64,000 bases of DNA, taken from CAWEDP01 sp963807925. GTDB taxonomy: Bacteria > Acidobacteriota > Vicinamibacteria > Vicinamibacterales > CAVVIG01. A model generated the notes under the pieces. The model had not been told where the DNA came from. It did no database searches and saw only the letters and a list, made by a program, of their open reading frames with translations. This document shows positions 37,173-45,729 of the stretch, in pieces. Position numbers and translations under genes: made by a program. Position 1 is the stretch's first letter, and each line of letters begins with the position of its first letter. The stretch spans positions 2,666,001 to 2,730,000 of the forward strand of contig CAWEDP010000002.1 in NCBI GenBank assembly GCA_963807925.1, written 5' to 3'.

Positions 37173-39320
37173 ATGGACCGACGGATTCCTCTCACTTTCC
37201 TTGTCGCGCTGGTTGCGGTCGGCGGTTTCCATTCATCATCCTTCGCCGCGATCGTGGAATCGGCCGGCGACGCGGCCATCGAGCATCAGGGCCGGTCGTC
37301 GGATTGGACGGTTCAAGCCGGCGGCGCGTCGATCTCGTTCACGATCGGGCGGGCGGCGGCGTACAGCGTCACTGCCATCGTAAGCCCGTCGGGGGCGAAC
37401 TGGGTACCGAGCAGCGGCCCAGACGCCGTCATCACCGTGGACGGGGTGCCGCACCGGTTCGGCAGCGGCTCGGACGGCTTCGTCTTCACGTCGGTGTCGA
37501 CGCGCAATGACGGCGGCCGGCTGCAGCTCGACGCGGCGTACACGCTGCTGCCGCAGAACCTGCTCGTGACCCGCCACGCGTCGGTCGTCTCCGGCTCGCC
37601 GACCTTCGAGGTCTGGACCACGTTCCAGGCGCTCGGCGATTCGGTGCTGCTGTCGGACCTCGACGCATCTCAACTGGTGATTGCGCCGGGGACCATCCAC
37701 TGGGTCACCGGCCATCAACCGGCGAGCGGCGACGCCAGCCTCGATTCCTCTTTCGCACGGCGGCAGCAGACGCTCAAGGTCGGCGACACGTTGACCTTTG
37801 GTTCGGCGGGCCGGTCGTCGGAGTCGACGGTGCCGTGGCTCGCGATCGACGGCGCGAACGACGAGCTGTACACCGCGCTGCTGTGGTCGGGGAGCTGGTC
37901 GCTGAACCTCGCGCGCACGTCCGCCGGCCTGTCGGTGGCGTGGCGCCTCGCCCCTCTCACCACGGCGGCCGGGAGCGTCCCTGTGGAGGGTCCGCACGCG
38001 ATCGTCGGGATCGCGCGCGGCTCGCTTCCCGACGCCTCGGCCGCACTCCGCGCGTTCATCGTCGACGGGCTGCGCGGCGGACGCCCGCTGAAGCCGCTCG
38101 TCACCTACAACACGTGGTTTGCGTACGGCACCCGCGTCGACGAGACGTCGATGCGCCGTGAGATGGAGCGCGAAGCCGCCCTCGGCGTCGAGCTGTTCGT
38201 CGTCGATGCCGGCTGGTACACCGGCGCGGATACGCACAAGACCAACGACTTCACGCCGGGTCTGGGCACGTGGGAAGCCGACCCGGCCCGCTTTCCGAAC
38301 GGCCTCAAGCCCCTCAGCGACTATGCCCACGACCTCGGGATGAAGTTCGGCATCTGGGTGGAGCCGGAGCGCGTCGCCCTCTCCGTCGTCGGTCACGACG
38401 GCCTCGACGAGACGGCCCTCGCCACCTCCCACGGCCAGTACCAATCCGACACGTCCGCCCTGATTTGTCTCGCCGGCCGCGCGGGGCGGCAATGGGTGCT
38501 TGACCGCCTCACACGGCTCATCGACGCCGCGCAACCCGACTATCTGAAGTGGGACAACAACCTGTGGCTCGATTGCGATCGCGACGGGCACGGCCACGGT
38601 CAGACCGACGGCAGCTTCGCGCACGTGACGGCGCTCTACGAGCTGCTCGACGCTCTCCGGAAGCAGTACCCGTCCCTCACGATCGAGAACTGCGCCGCAG
38701 GCGGGAATCGGCTGGATCTCGCCATGTTGCGTTACACCGACGTCGCGTGGATGGACGATCACACGGCCCCGTCGGTCAGGGTTCGCCACAACCTCGATGG
38801 CCTGAGCCTGGTCTTTCCGCCGGCCTACCTCCTGTCCTTCCTCACGAACCTCGGGTGGGAACCGCTGCACAATTCGCCCGACCTGGCCCTCTACGCGCGG
38901 AGCCGGATGCCGGGCGTTCCGGGCCTCTCTTTCGAGGCGGCATGGCTCGACGACGACGACCGGTCCGCCCTCGCAGGTGAGATTGCCCTGTACAAGACTC
39001 TGCGATCCTCCCTCTCGCAGACGGCGGCGGCGCTGCTGAGCCCTCAGGCAGACGAGTCGGGCGGCCCGGACTGGGAAGCGCTGCAGGAAACGTCCACCGA
39101 CGGCACCATCGTCATCTACGTCTTCGACAACGATGCCGGCGGCGGCGGCACCCTTGTCTTTCCCGCCAATCTCCAGCCGGCGACCACGTACCGCGTGCTC
39201 TCGGCCGATGCCGGACCGCTCGGCGCGGCCGCTGGCGCGGACCTGATGGCGGGCGGCATCAGGGTGGTGCGCTCGGCGGCCACAGGCGCGCACGTCCTGT
39301 CGCTGGTTCCCGAGCCGTGA
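37173..39320 (+). CDS. Exported GH36-family alpha-galactosidase
   Basis: A 715-residue protein with a signal peptide (FLVALVAVGGFHSSSFA). The N-terminal half is the beta-supersandwich of GH36. The barrel half contains TYNTWFAYGTRVDETSMRRE, FVVDAGWYTGADTHKTNDFT, MKFGIWVEPERVALSVVG, PDYLKWDNNLWLDCDRDGHG with the nucleophile Asp461, and SLTIENCAAGGNRLDLAMLR followed by VAWMDDH with the acid/base Asp near 528. It should release alpha-linked galactose from oligosaccharides or glycans in the periplasm. A C-terminal beta-domain (TYRVLSADAGPLG) completes it. Confidence 0.9.
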   Translation: MDRRIPLTFLVALVAVGGFHSSSFAAIVESAGDAAIEHQGRSSDWTVQAGGASISFTIGRAAAYSVTAIVSPSGANWVPSSGPDAVITVDGVPHRFGSGSDGFVFTSVSTRNDGGRLQLDAAYTLLPQNLLVTRHASVVSGSPTFEVWTTFQALGDSVLLSDLDASQLVIAPGTIHWVTGHQPASGDASLDSSFARRQQTLKVGDTLTFGSAGRSSESTVPWLAIDGANDELYTALLWSGSWSLNLARTSAGLSVAWRLAPLTTAAGSVPVEGPHAIVGIARGSLPDASAALRAFIVDGLRGGRPLKPLVTYNTWFAYGTRVDETSMRREMEREAALGVELFVVDAGWYTGADTHKTNDFTPGLGTWEADPARFPNGLKPLSDYAHDLGMKFGIWVEPERVALSVVGHDGLDETALATSHGQYQSDTSALICLAGRAGRQWVLDRLTRLIDAAQPDYLKWDNNLWLDCDRDGHGHGQTDGSFAHVTALYELLDALRKQYPSLTIENCAAGGNRLDLAMLRYTDVAWMDDHTAPSVRVRHNLDGLSLVFPPAYLLSFLTNLGWEPLHNSPDLALYARSRMPGVPGLSFEAAWLDDDDRSALAGEIALYKTLRSSLSQTAAALLSPQADESGGPDWEALQETSTDGTIVIYVFDNDAGGGGTLVFPANLQPATTYRVLSADAGPLGAAAGADLMAGGIRVVRSAATGAHVLSLVPEP

Positions 39321-39399
39321 CATTCGCGTCGCGCACGGCCATTTGCGCGGCGCCGCAGCTGACGGTATCCTGCGACTTCTGAACCCTGAAGAATCGCGG

Positions 39400-39933
39400 A
39401 TGGACGCGCCCGGACAGGCGGCATCAGGGGACGGCCGCTCCGTCTGGACCGGGCAGGTCGAGGATCTGCTGGCGGACTGGCGCAACCGCGTGTACGCCGC
39501 CCAGTCGGCTCACTATGCGTCGGCGGACCGTTTTCGCCTGCTCAACTACGTCGTCGGCGTCCCGGCGGTCATTTTCTCGAGCGTCGTCGGCACGGCGCTG
39601 TTCGCCGGAATCGAGAAGGATACGCCGCGGACGTGGGTCGTGGGTTCGGTGAGCATCCTCGCGGCGATCCTGGCCGCGCTCCAGACGTTTCTCCGCTTCG
39701 CCGAGCGCGCATCGCTTCATGCCACGGCCGGCGACTGGTACTCGGCGATCCGCCGCGACATCGAGGAGATCATCCACCTGCCGCCGGAGCTCCGCGGGAC
39801 GCCGAAGGAATGCCTCGACGAAGTCCGCAAGGAGATGAATCGCGCCGCGCAGGACTCGCCCGAGCTGAGCGTCCGCGCCTGGAAACGCGAAGCGAACCGG
39901 TTCCAGGTGAAGGAGCCGCAGATTCCGTTGTGA
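39400..39933 (+). CDS. SLATT-domain membrane protein
   Basis: About 177 residues from the ATG at 39400 (MDAPGQAASGDGRSVWTGQV). Two transmembrane helices (LLNYVVGVPAVIFSSVVGTA and WVVGSVSILAAILAALQTFL) are followed by FAERASLHATAGDWYSAIRR and IEEIIHLPPELRGTPKECLD, the pattern of SLATT (SMODS and SLOG-associated 2TM) domains. SLATT proteins often act as membrane effectors of nucleotide-signalling defence systems, but no nucleotide cyclase, SLOG or SMODS gene is near, so a defence role is not supported here. It follows the GH36 gene by 79 bp. Confidence 0.8.
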   Translation: MDAPGQAASGDGRSVWTGQVEDLLADWRNRVYAAQSAHYASADRFRLLNYVVGVPAVIFSSVVGTALFAGIEKDTPRTWVVGSVSILAAILAALQTFLRFAERASLHATAGDWYSAIRRDIEEIIHLPPELRGTPKECLDEVRKEMNRAAQDSPELSVRAWKREANRFQVKEPQIPL

Positions 39934-39970
39934 GCAGACCGATCGTGGCCGGCAGGACGTGACGCGAAGG

Positions 39971-39993
39971 GACCGCGACCCGCCGGGGCGGTC
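39971..39993. terminator. Candidate hairpin between convergent genes
   Basis: GACCGC (39971-39976) pairs with GCGGTC (39988-39993) across an 11-base loop, between the SLATT gene stop and the stop of the convergent tandem hydrolase gene. No T-run follows; weak evidence. Confidence 0.3.
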
Positions 39994-42097
39994 AGCGTGG
40001 GGACGGCGGCGACACGCGTTGGTCCAGCCAGTCGCGGATGACGCCGAACACCTCGTGGTTGTTTCTCTCCATCAGCATCAGGTTCCCGTTGCCGACGATG
40101 CCTCGATCGCGCAGCCGCAGCATCTCGACCTGACAGCCGACCTGCTTCAGGAACGCGACATTGGCCACCGGTGAACCGCCTGCGCCGAACTCGCTGGTCA
40201 CCCATGCCACCGGCATGCCCTGGAGATTCTTCCATTTGCGCGCCGGCGCGGCCTGCAGCTTGTACGGCGACGCGATGGGACGCGGCGAGTCGGGCGGCGG
40301 CGCCTCATCGACCAGACGGAACTGTGACGGGTCGCTGACGGGCGGATCGTAGGCGATCGGTCCAGCCGTCACTCCCCAGCGAAGCTGCCGCTCGAACGGG
40401 TTGCCGTTGATTTCCATGCAGACGATGCCCTTGACGAGCGCGGGGCGCCGGTCGGCGACGCCCCACCCGAAGAACCCGCCGAACGCGTGGCCATGAATGA
40501 CGCAGGGGCCGATGCGATCCACGAGCTCGACGCCGCCCGCCCAGACGAGATCGCTGTGAAACGCCTCGTCGGAGGTGTTGCCCGATTCGCACGCCATGAA
40601 CTGCGCGATGAACGGATCGTCGATGCCGCCCGGCCCGGGCCACTGCGCCGTCCTGAAGACGTTGGGCGCGTCGACGAGCGCCTCGTACGGCGGCACGTTG
40701 TTCAGGTGGCTCGGACCGAGTGCGTCCGGATGGTACGGCGATCGGCCGAAGCTCGGACGATCCACCCAGTAGACGGCATAGCCCGCCTGCACGAAATAGT
40801 GGACCCAGCCGGGCCGCCCGCCGAGGCCCATCATGTGCGTGCCCTGCCCGCCGCCGCCGTGGATGAGGACGATCGGGTACCGATACCGGCGCTCGGCCGG
40901 AATCATGTACTGGACGAACATCTGGCCCTGCGCGATGGTGCCGTACGGCATCGATTTGCGCCGAACGCCCACCCAGAAGCCGCCCTGATCGGCGAGCCGC
41001 ACGGCGGTCGACTCGCGATTCTGGTTCGGATCTACGCCCCGCGGGACGCTCGACGGCACGCCGGGCACCGCGCTCGTTTCGACGCGCTCCCTCAGCCACT
41101 CGATCACCGGCTGCAGCGCGTCGCGGTTGTTCTTCTCCACGATCAGCATCGGTCCGTTCCCGCGGATGCCGCGCTCGACCAGGCGGATGTGATCCACGCT
41201 GCAGCCCGCCTGCCGGAGCGACGCGGCGATGCCCGGATCGCTGGCGTTGGAAGGAGACGCCTCCGCGCTGACGATCGCCACGGCGACGCCCCTGAGCTTC
41301 GCGAGATCCTGGGGCGGCTGTCCCTGAAGCGACGAGGCCGGCTGCTCGACGGCCACGACGGCCTTCACCAGCATCGGCCGCGCCTGCGCCGTGACCCACG
41401 CCAACACGGCGCCGTCGCGATGCGTGACGATAACGGCCGGTCCGATTTCGTCCAGCAGCAGCGCGCCACGGCTCTGCCACAGCCGCCGGGTGACGGCGTT
41501 TCCGGCCATCGGCTGGCCCATCGCCGCGACGGCCTGCGCAACGGCCGGGTCGTTCGCGCCGCCGCCGCCGGGCCATTGCGTGTGCAGCGACGCGGTCGCG
41601 TCAGTGCCGCCGCCAATCTCGCGCGCCGCGCGCTCGAAGGTCGGCGCCTGTGGATCGAAGGGGCCGTGCACGAGCGGGAAGTACGGGTTGCGCCCCTGGC
41701 CCGGACGATCGACGACGTAGACCTTGTACCCTTCCTCGAGGAAGTAATTCGCCCAGCCGCGCCGGCCGTCGGGCGTGCTGAACCAGTCGCTCCCCTGGCC
41801 GTAGCCGCCATGGACGAGCACGACCGGATAGGGATGGCGGACGTCGGCAGGAATCCAGTGTTCGACGAACATCTGCATCCCGTTGACGATGGTGCCGCGG
41901 GCGAGGGTCACCCGCTCGACGCCGTACCAGAAGTAGCTCCAGTCGGCGATATCCAGGACGGGAGCGGCAGCCGCCGCCGCGCCTGGCGCCGATGGACGCT
42001 GCGCCGCCGGACGGACCGCCGCTGCGGCGAGGGTGCCGGCGAGAGCCACGCCGAACTGGCGCCGCGTCACGCGCGTGTCAGGATCGAGGGGTTTCAT
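39992..42097 (-). CDS. Tat-exported tandem alpha/beta-hydrolase-fold protein, nucleophile Ser absent in both halves
   Basis: A 701-residue protein. RVTRRQFGVALAGTLAAAAV is a twin-arginine signal. Two alpha/beta-hydrolase domains follow, about 60-330 and 375-690, clearly an internal duplication: VVLVHGGYGQGSDWFSTPDG and VYVVDRPGQGRNPY in the first match IVLIHGGGGQGTHMMGLGGR and VYWVDRPSFGRSPYH in the second. At the nucleophile elbow, where active relatives read H-S-x-G-G or G-x-S-x-G, the first has VIVTHRDGAVLAW and the second VIHGHAFGGFFGW, so Ser is Arg and Ala. Both halves look catalytically dead or use another mechanism. Each half ends with MLIVEKNNRD or LMLMERNNHE, preserving structure. 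Confidence 0.85.
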   Translation of the reverse strand: MKPLDPDTRVTRRQFGVALAGTLAAAAVRPAAQRPSAPGAAAAAAPVLDIADWSYFWYGVERVTLARGTIVNGMQMFVEHWIPADVRHPYPVVLVHGGYGQGSDWFSTPDGRRGWANYFLEEGYKVYVVDRPGQGRNPYFPLVHGPFDPQAPTFERAAREIGGGTDATASLHTQWPGGGGANDPAVAQAVAAMGQPMAGNAVTRRLWQSRGALLLDEIGPAVIVTHRDGAVLAWVTAQARPMLVKAVVAVEQPASSLQGQPPQDLAKLRGVAVAIVSAEASPSNASDPGIAASLRQAGCSVDHIRLVERGIRGNGPMLIVEKNNRDALQPVIEWLRERVETSAVPGVPSSVPRGVDPNQNRESTAVRLADQGGFWVGVRRKSMPYGTIAQGQMFVQYMIPAERRYRYPIVLIHGGGGQGTHMMGLGGRPGWVHYFVQAGYAVYWVDRPSFGRSPYHPDALGPSHLNNVPPYEALVDAPNVFRTAQWPGPGGIDDPFIAQFMACESGNTSDEAFHSDLVWAGGVELVDRIGPCVIHGHAFGGFFGWGVADRRPALVKGIVCMEINGNPFERQLRWGVTAGPIAYDPPVSDPSQFRLVDEAPPPDSPRPIASPYKLQAAPARKWKNLQGMPVAWVTSEFGAGGSPVANVAFLKQVGCQVEMLRLRDRGIVGNGNLMLMERNNHEVFGVIRDWLDQRVSPPSPR

Positions 42098-42186
42098 CGA
42101 CGTCCTCCCACCCGAATCTTACCGGTTCTCCCGCGCGGTGGCCGATTGTGCCGGCGTGCCGCTCGACGGTCGCATACCATACGCGC

Positions 42187-43023
42187 ATGGAAGTGCGCTA
42201 TTTCCCGAATTCCCGACGGCCGGGCGTCGGGCTCCCGCCGAGGCGCGAGCCGTCGCGGCCCCTGTTGCCACAACACGCCCGGCACTGTCCGGTGCTCGAG
42301 GCCGGCAGCGGGCTCGGATTCATGGTGTACGCGCCGCTCGAGTCGAAGGAATCGCTCTACGTCGAGTACGAAGGGGATGGCCGGTACAAGTTCGTGTACT
42401 ACCTGCAGACCCAGGACGGCAACCGGACGCCACTGTTTCAGATCAGCATGAGCCTGCCTGTCGGGGGCGTCGGCATGGTGAGGGAGGAGGTGACCTTCGT
42501 CGGCGCGCCCATGCTGTCGCGCGAGGCAGCCCTCGCCGTGTCGCGCGTCTTCCTCGTGCCCGAAGACATGGGGACGCCGCCCGGGGCGGTCGCCCTCCGG
42601 GGGGCCACGAATTTCCGAACGCCGTCGGGCTGGGATACCGTATACACGCCGATCTTCAACATGATCGAGCGGCCGATCGCGCCGATGCTGGTCGTCCGCG
42701 TCGAAACCGACTGGTACACGCACGAGACCGAGTTCCGCTACGTGCTGCAGGCGGGCGAGGGGATGACCGTCGAGCAGAGCCTGCCGATTGGCCAGGTGTT
42801 CTTCGTGCCGCGCGAGCCGATCACGATGCGCGCGTGCACGGACGCGGAATTGAAGGCCATAGAGGCGTCACGCCAGGAGTTCAGTCGGCAGAAGGCGGCG
42901 ATCGTTCAGAAGACGTCGTACGGGCTCACCTACAGTCCACACTATCAGCGTCAGAGCCGGGCGCAGAAGCTCGAGAGCGAAGACGCCGATTCCGGACCGC
43001 CACCGCCGCGGCCGACGACATAG
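42187..43023 (+). CDS. Protein of unknown function
   Basis: A 278-residue protein starting MEVRYFPNSRRPGVGLPPRR at the ATG 42187. It has no signal peptide or membrane helix. The core is beta-rich: GFMVYAPLESKESLYVEYEG, YKFVYYLQTQDGNRTPLFQI, then YTPIFNMIERPIAPMLVVRV and YVLQAGEGMTVEQSLPIGQV. It closes with a charged helix (DAELKAIEASRQEFSRQKAA) and a Pro-rich tail. I do not recognise a family. It is divergent from the tandem hydrolase by 89 bp and precedes the ABC permease by about 100 bp in the same direction; no functional link is evident. Confidence 0.75.
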   Translation: MEVRYFPNSRRPGVGLPPRREPSRPLLPQHARHCPVLEAGSGLGFMVYAPLESKESLYVEYEGDGRYKFVYYLQTQDGNRTPLFQISMSLPVGGVGMVREEVTFVGAPMLSREAALAVSRVFLVPEDMGTPPGAVALRGATNFRTPSGWDTVYTPIFNMIERPIAPMLVVRVETDWYTHETEFRYVLQAGEGMTVEQSLPIGQVFFVPREPITMRACTDAELKAIEASRQEFSRQKAAIVQKTSYGLTYSPHYQRQSRAQKLESEDADSGPPPPRPTT

Positions 43024-43127
43024 GCTCGCTCGGGTGCCGCCTGCCGATGGCTGCCTGGCGGATCTGAACCTGGCAATCGGCTCGAACGTCTAACGCAGAG
43101 TCCACGCTGCCCGAAAAGGGGGGTTCC

Positions 43128-45674
43128 TTGCACCGTCACACAGAGAACCATCCGGTTCGTGACCAACGCCGTGCGTTCTGGGCGTGGACGTGGATCGAGC
43201 GCCTGTGGCAGGACCTCCGCTTCGGCGGCCGGACGCTCATGGCGAATCCCGGGTTCACCCTCATTGCCGTCGTTTCGCTGGCCATCGGCGTGGGCGCCAA
43301 CTGCGCCGTGTTCAGTTGGGCCGACGCGCTTCTTCTCCGGCCCCTGCCGGTGCCGCGACCCGACGAAGTGCTGACCATCGGTTCGACCGCCTCGCTCGAA
43401 TCACTGGGCAGCAGCCTCGTGGCGTCCTATCCGGAATACGTCGACGTCCGCGACCGCAGCTCGGCCTTCGGGGGACTGGTGGCCTTCACGGGCGCCACGA
43501 CGGGATTCGCGCGGGATGCGGACACGACGCCGAAACGCAAGCTCGGGCTGCTGGTCAGCGGTAACTACTTCTCCGTCCTCGGCGTCCAGCCGGATCTGGG
43601 GCGCACCTTCCGGCCCGAAGAGGACCAGGTGCCGGGACGCGACCCGGTCCTGATTCTCGGGCACGACCTGTGGGAAGAACAGTTCGGCGCCGACCGCGGG
43701 GTCCTGGGCCACAAGGTGCGGCTCAACGGCATCGAGTTCACCGTGGTCGGCGTCGCGCCGGGGTCGTTCCCCGGCCTGAACCAGTTCGTGCGCTACGACT
43801 TCTACGCTCCGCTGATGATGTGGCCGCGCCTCGGGACCGATCCGAACGCCAGGCCGCTCGAGGACCGCAAGAACCGCAGTATCACGATCAAGGGTCGCCT
43901 GAAGCCGGGCGCCACGCTGGCACGCGCGCAGTCGGAGCTGACCGTCATTGCCGCGGCTCTGGAGCGGGCCTATCCGGACACGAACCGGAATCGGACGATG
44001 GCGATCAGGAGCGAATTGCAGGCCCGAATCGCGCAGGACCAGCCGGACGCTCTGCTCATTGCCATGCTCACCACGCTCGCGGCCGCCGTGCTGTTCGTGG
44101 CGTGCGCCAATATCGCGGGACTCCTGACGAGCCGGGCGCCGATGCGCGCCCGCGAAATCGCGCTCCGCCTCGCCATCGGGGCCGGCCGCGCCCGGGTGAT
44201 TCGCCAGTTGATCACCGAAAGCCTCCTGCTCGCCGTGCTCGGCGGCCTCCTGGGGCTGGTCATCGGTTATGCCGGCATCACCGTGTTCCGACAGATTCGC
44301 ATCCCGACGGATCTGCCTGTCCTCCTCACGTTCGAGATGAACCGGCGCGCGATGCTGTTCAGCCTGGGCGTGGCGCTCGTCAGCGCGATCCTGTTCGGTC
44401 TCGGTCCCGCGATACACGCCACGCGCGCCGATCTCACTTCGGTCATGAAGGCCTCGGACGCGGCCGGCTTCGGCCGCCGCCGCCGCTGGGGCCGCGCGCT
44501 GCTGGTCGGAGGTCAGGTGGCCGTGTCGGTCGTCGTCCTGGTGATTGCCACGTTCATGTATCGCGGCTTTCGCCGTCAGGTCGCGGCCGGCCCGGGGTAC
44601 CGCACCGATCATCTGCTGATGATGAGCTTCGATCCCAGCCTGGTGCGGTATACGGCCCCGCAGGCGCAGCACTTCTTCGACCAGGTCGTCGAGCGCGCGC
44701 GGGCGATCCCGGGCGCCAGGTCGGCCGCTCTCGCCTCCTCGGTGCCGATGTCGACCGATGGCCAGAACGTCGTGACGATCGTGCCCGAAGGCTTCCAGTT
44801 CGCGGCCGGCAAGGAGAGCGTCACGCTGTTGGGCGCGATGGTGGACGAGCACTACTTCGACACCATGGGACTGTCCCTGATCGAGGGCCGGCGCTTCCGC
44901 GAGACCGACGCCGCCGACGCGCCAGAAGTCGCCATCGTCAACCAGCGACTTGCCGAACACTACTGGCCCGGCCAGGATCCGGTGGGCAAGCGGTTCCGGA
45001 TGAACGACAGCGCGGGGCCGTGGGTGGAGGTGGTCGGTCTCGCGAAAGACAGCAAGTACGTCTTCCTTGCCGAAGCGCCCATAGAATTCGTGTATCTCCC
45101 GTACAGACAGCGGCCGCAGGCATCGATGATCCTGCTGGTCGAATCCTCGGGCGACCCCGCGACCCTGGTGACGCCGGCGCGCGAGATGGTCCGCAGCCTC
45201 GATGCCAACCTGCCGATCTTCAACGTTCGCACGATGGAAGAGTTCTACCGGATGCGGACGATCTCCATCTTCAACATCATCATCGGCATCGTCGCGGCGA
45301 TGGGACTCATGGGATTGGGGTTGGCGATCGTGGGCCTGTACGGGCTGGTGGCCTATGCGGCCAGCCGACGCACGAGAGAGATCGGAATTCGCATGGCGAT
45401 CGGCGCCGATCGTCCGAGCGTCCTGCGGATGGTGCTCCGCCAGGGGCTGCTGCTCGCCGTCGGCGGACTCGTGGTCGGAATGGCGGCGAGTGTGGGCGCC
45501 GGGCGGGTGCTGGCGGCGATGTTTCCCGGGGGAGGAGGCGGGCGCCGCGGCGTGGACGTGGCCGCGCTCGCACTGGTCGGACTGGTCACGCTTGCCGTGA
45601 CGCTCGTCGCCGCGTACGTCCCGTCGCGGCGAGCCTCGCGTGTCGATCCGATGTCGGCGCTCCGCGAAGAGTAG
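43128..45674 (+). CDS. ADOP-type ABC transporter permease (MacB/FtsX-like, duplicated)
   Basis: An 848-residue permease beginning at a TTG (43128). It carries WIERLWQDLRFGGRTLMANP, the short N-terminal motif of acidobacterial duplicated orphan permeases, then TM1, a MacB-like periplasmic domain (ANCAVFSWADALLLRPLPVP, VSGNYFSVLGVQPDLGRTFR), an FtsX-type three-helix set around ADQPDALLIAMLTTLAAAVL and EIALRLAIGAGRARVIRQLI. A second copy of the whole unit (VALVSAILFGLGPAIHATRA, DEHYFDTMGLSLIEGRRFRE, EIGIRMAIGADRPSVLRMVL) follows. Such permeases work with a MacB-type ATPase for export; none is adjacent. Confidence 0.9.
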   Translation: MHRHTENHPVRDQRRAFWAWTWIERLWQDLRFGGRTLMANPGFTLIAVVSLAIGVGANCAVFSWADALLLRPLPVPRPDEVLTIGSTASLESLGSSLVASYPEYVDVRDRSSAFGGLVAFTGATTGFARDADTTPKRKLGLLVSGNYFSVLGVQPDLGRTFRPEEDQVPGRDPVLILGHDLWEEQFGADRGVLGHKVRLNGIEFTVVGVAPGSFPGLNQFVRYDFYAPLMMWPRLGTDPNARPLEDRKNRSITIKGRLKPGATLARAQSELTVIAAALERAYPDTNRNRTMAIRSELQARIAQDQPDALLIAMLTTLAAAVLFVACANIAGLLTSRAPMRAREIALRLAIGAGRARVIRQLITESLLLAVLGGLLGLVIGYAGITVFRQIRIPTDLPVLLTFEMNRRAMLFSLGVALVSAILFGLGPAIHATRADLTSVMKASDAAGFGRRRRWGRALLVGGQVAVSVVVLVIATFMYRGFRRQVAAGPGYRTDHLLMMSFDPSLVRYTAPQAQHFFDQVVERARAIPGARSAALASSVPMSTDGQNVVTIVPEGFQFAAGKESVTLLGAMVDEHYFDTMGLSLIEGRRFRETDAADAPEVAIVNQRLAEHYWPGQDPVGKRFRMNDSAGPWVEVVGLAKDSKYVFLAEAPIEFVYLPYRQRPQASMILLVESSGDPATLVTPAREMVRSLDANLPIFNVRTMEEFYRMRTISIFNIIIGIVAAMGLMGLGLAIVGLYGLVAYAASRRTREIGIRMAIGADRPSVLRMVLRQGLLLAVGGLVVGMAASVGAGRVLAAMFPGGGGGRRGVDVAALALVGLVTLAVTLVAAYVPSRRASRVDPMSALREE

Positions 45675-45729
45675 GCGCGCCGGCAGAGTGGGCGGCGACC
45701 GGCAACTCCCTGAGCCTGGCGTGGCTCGG

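Noticed and set aside
39400..39933. SLATT-based antiphage signalling system
   Set aside because: A SLATT effector needs a nucleotide-generating or SLOG partner; neighbours are a galactosidase and a hydrolase.
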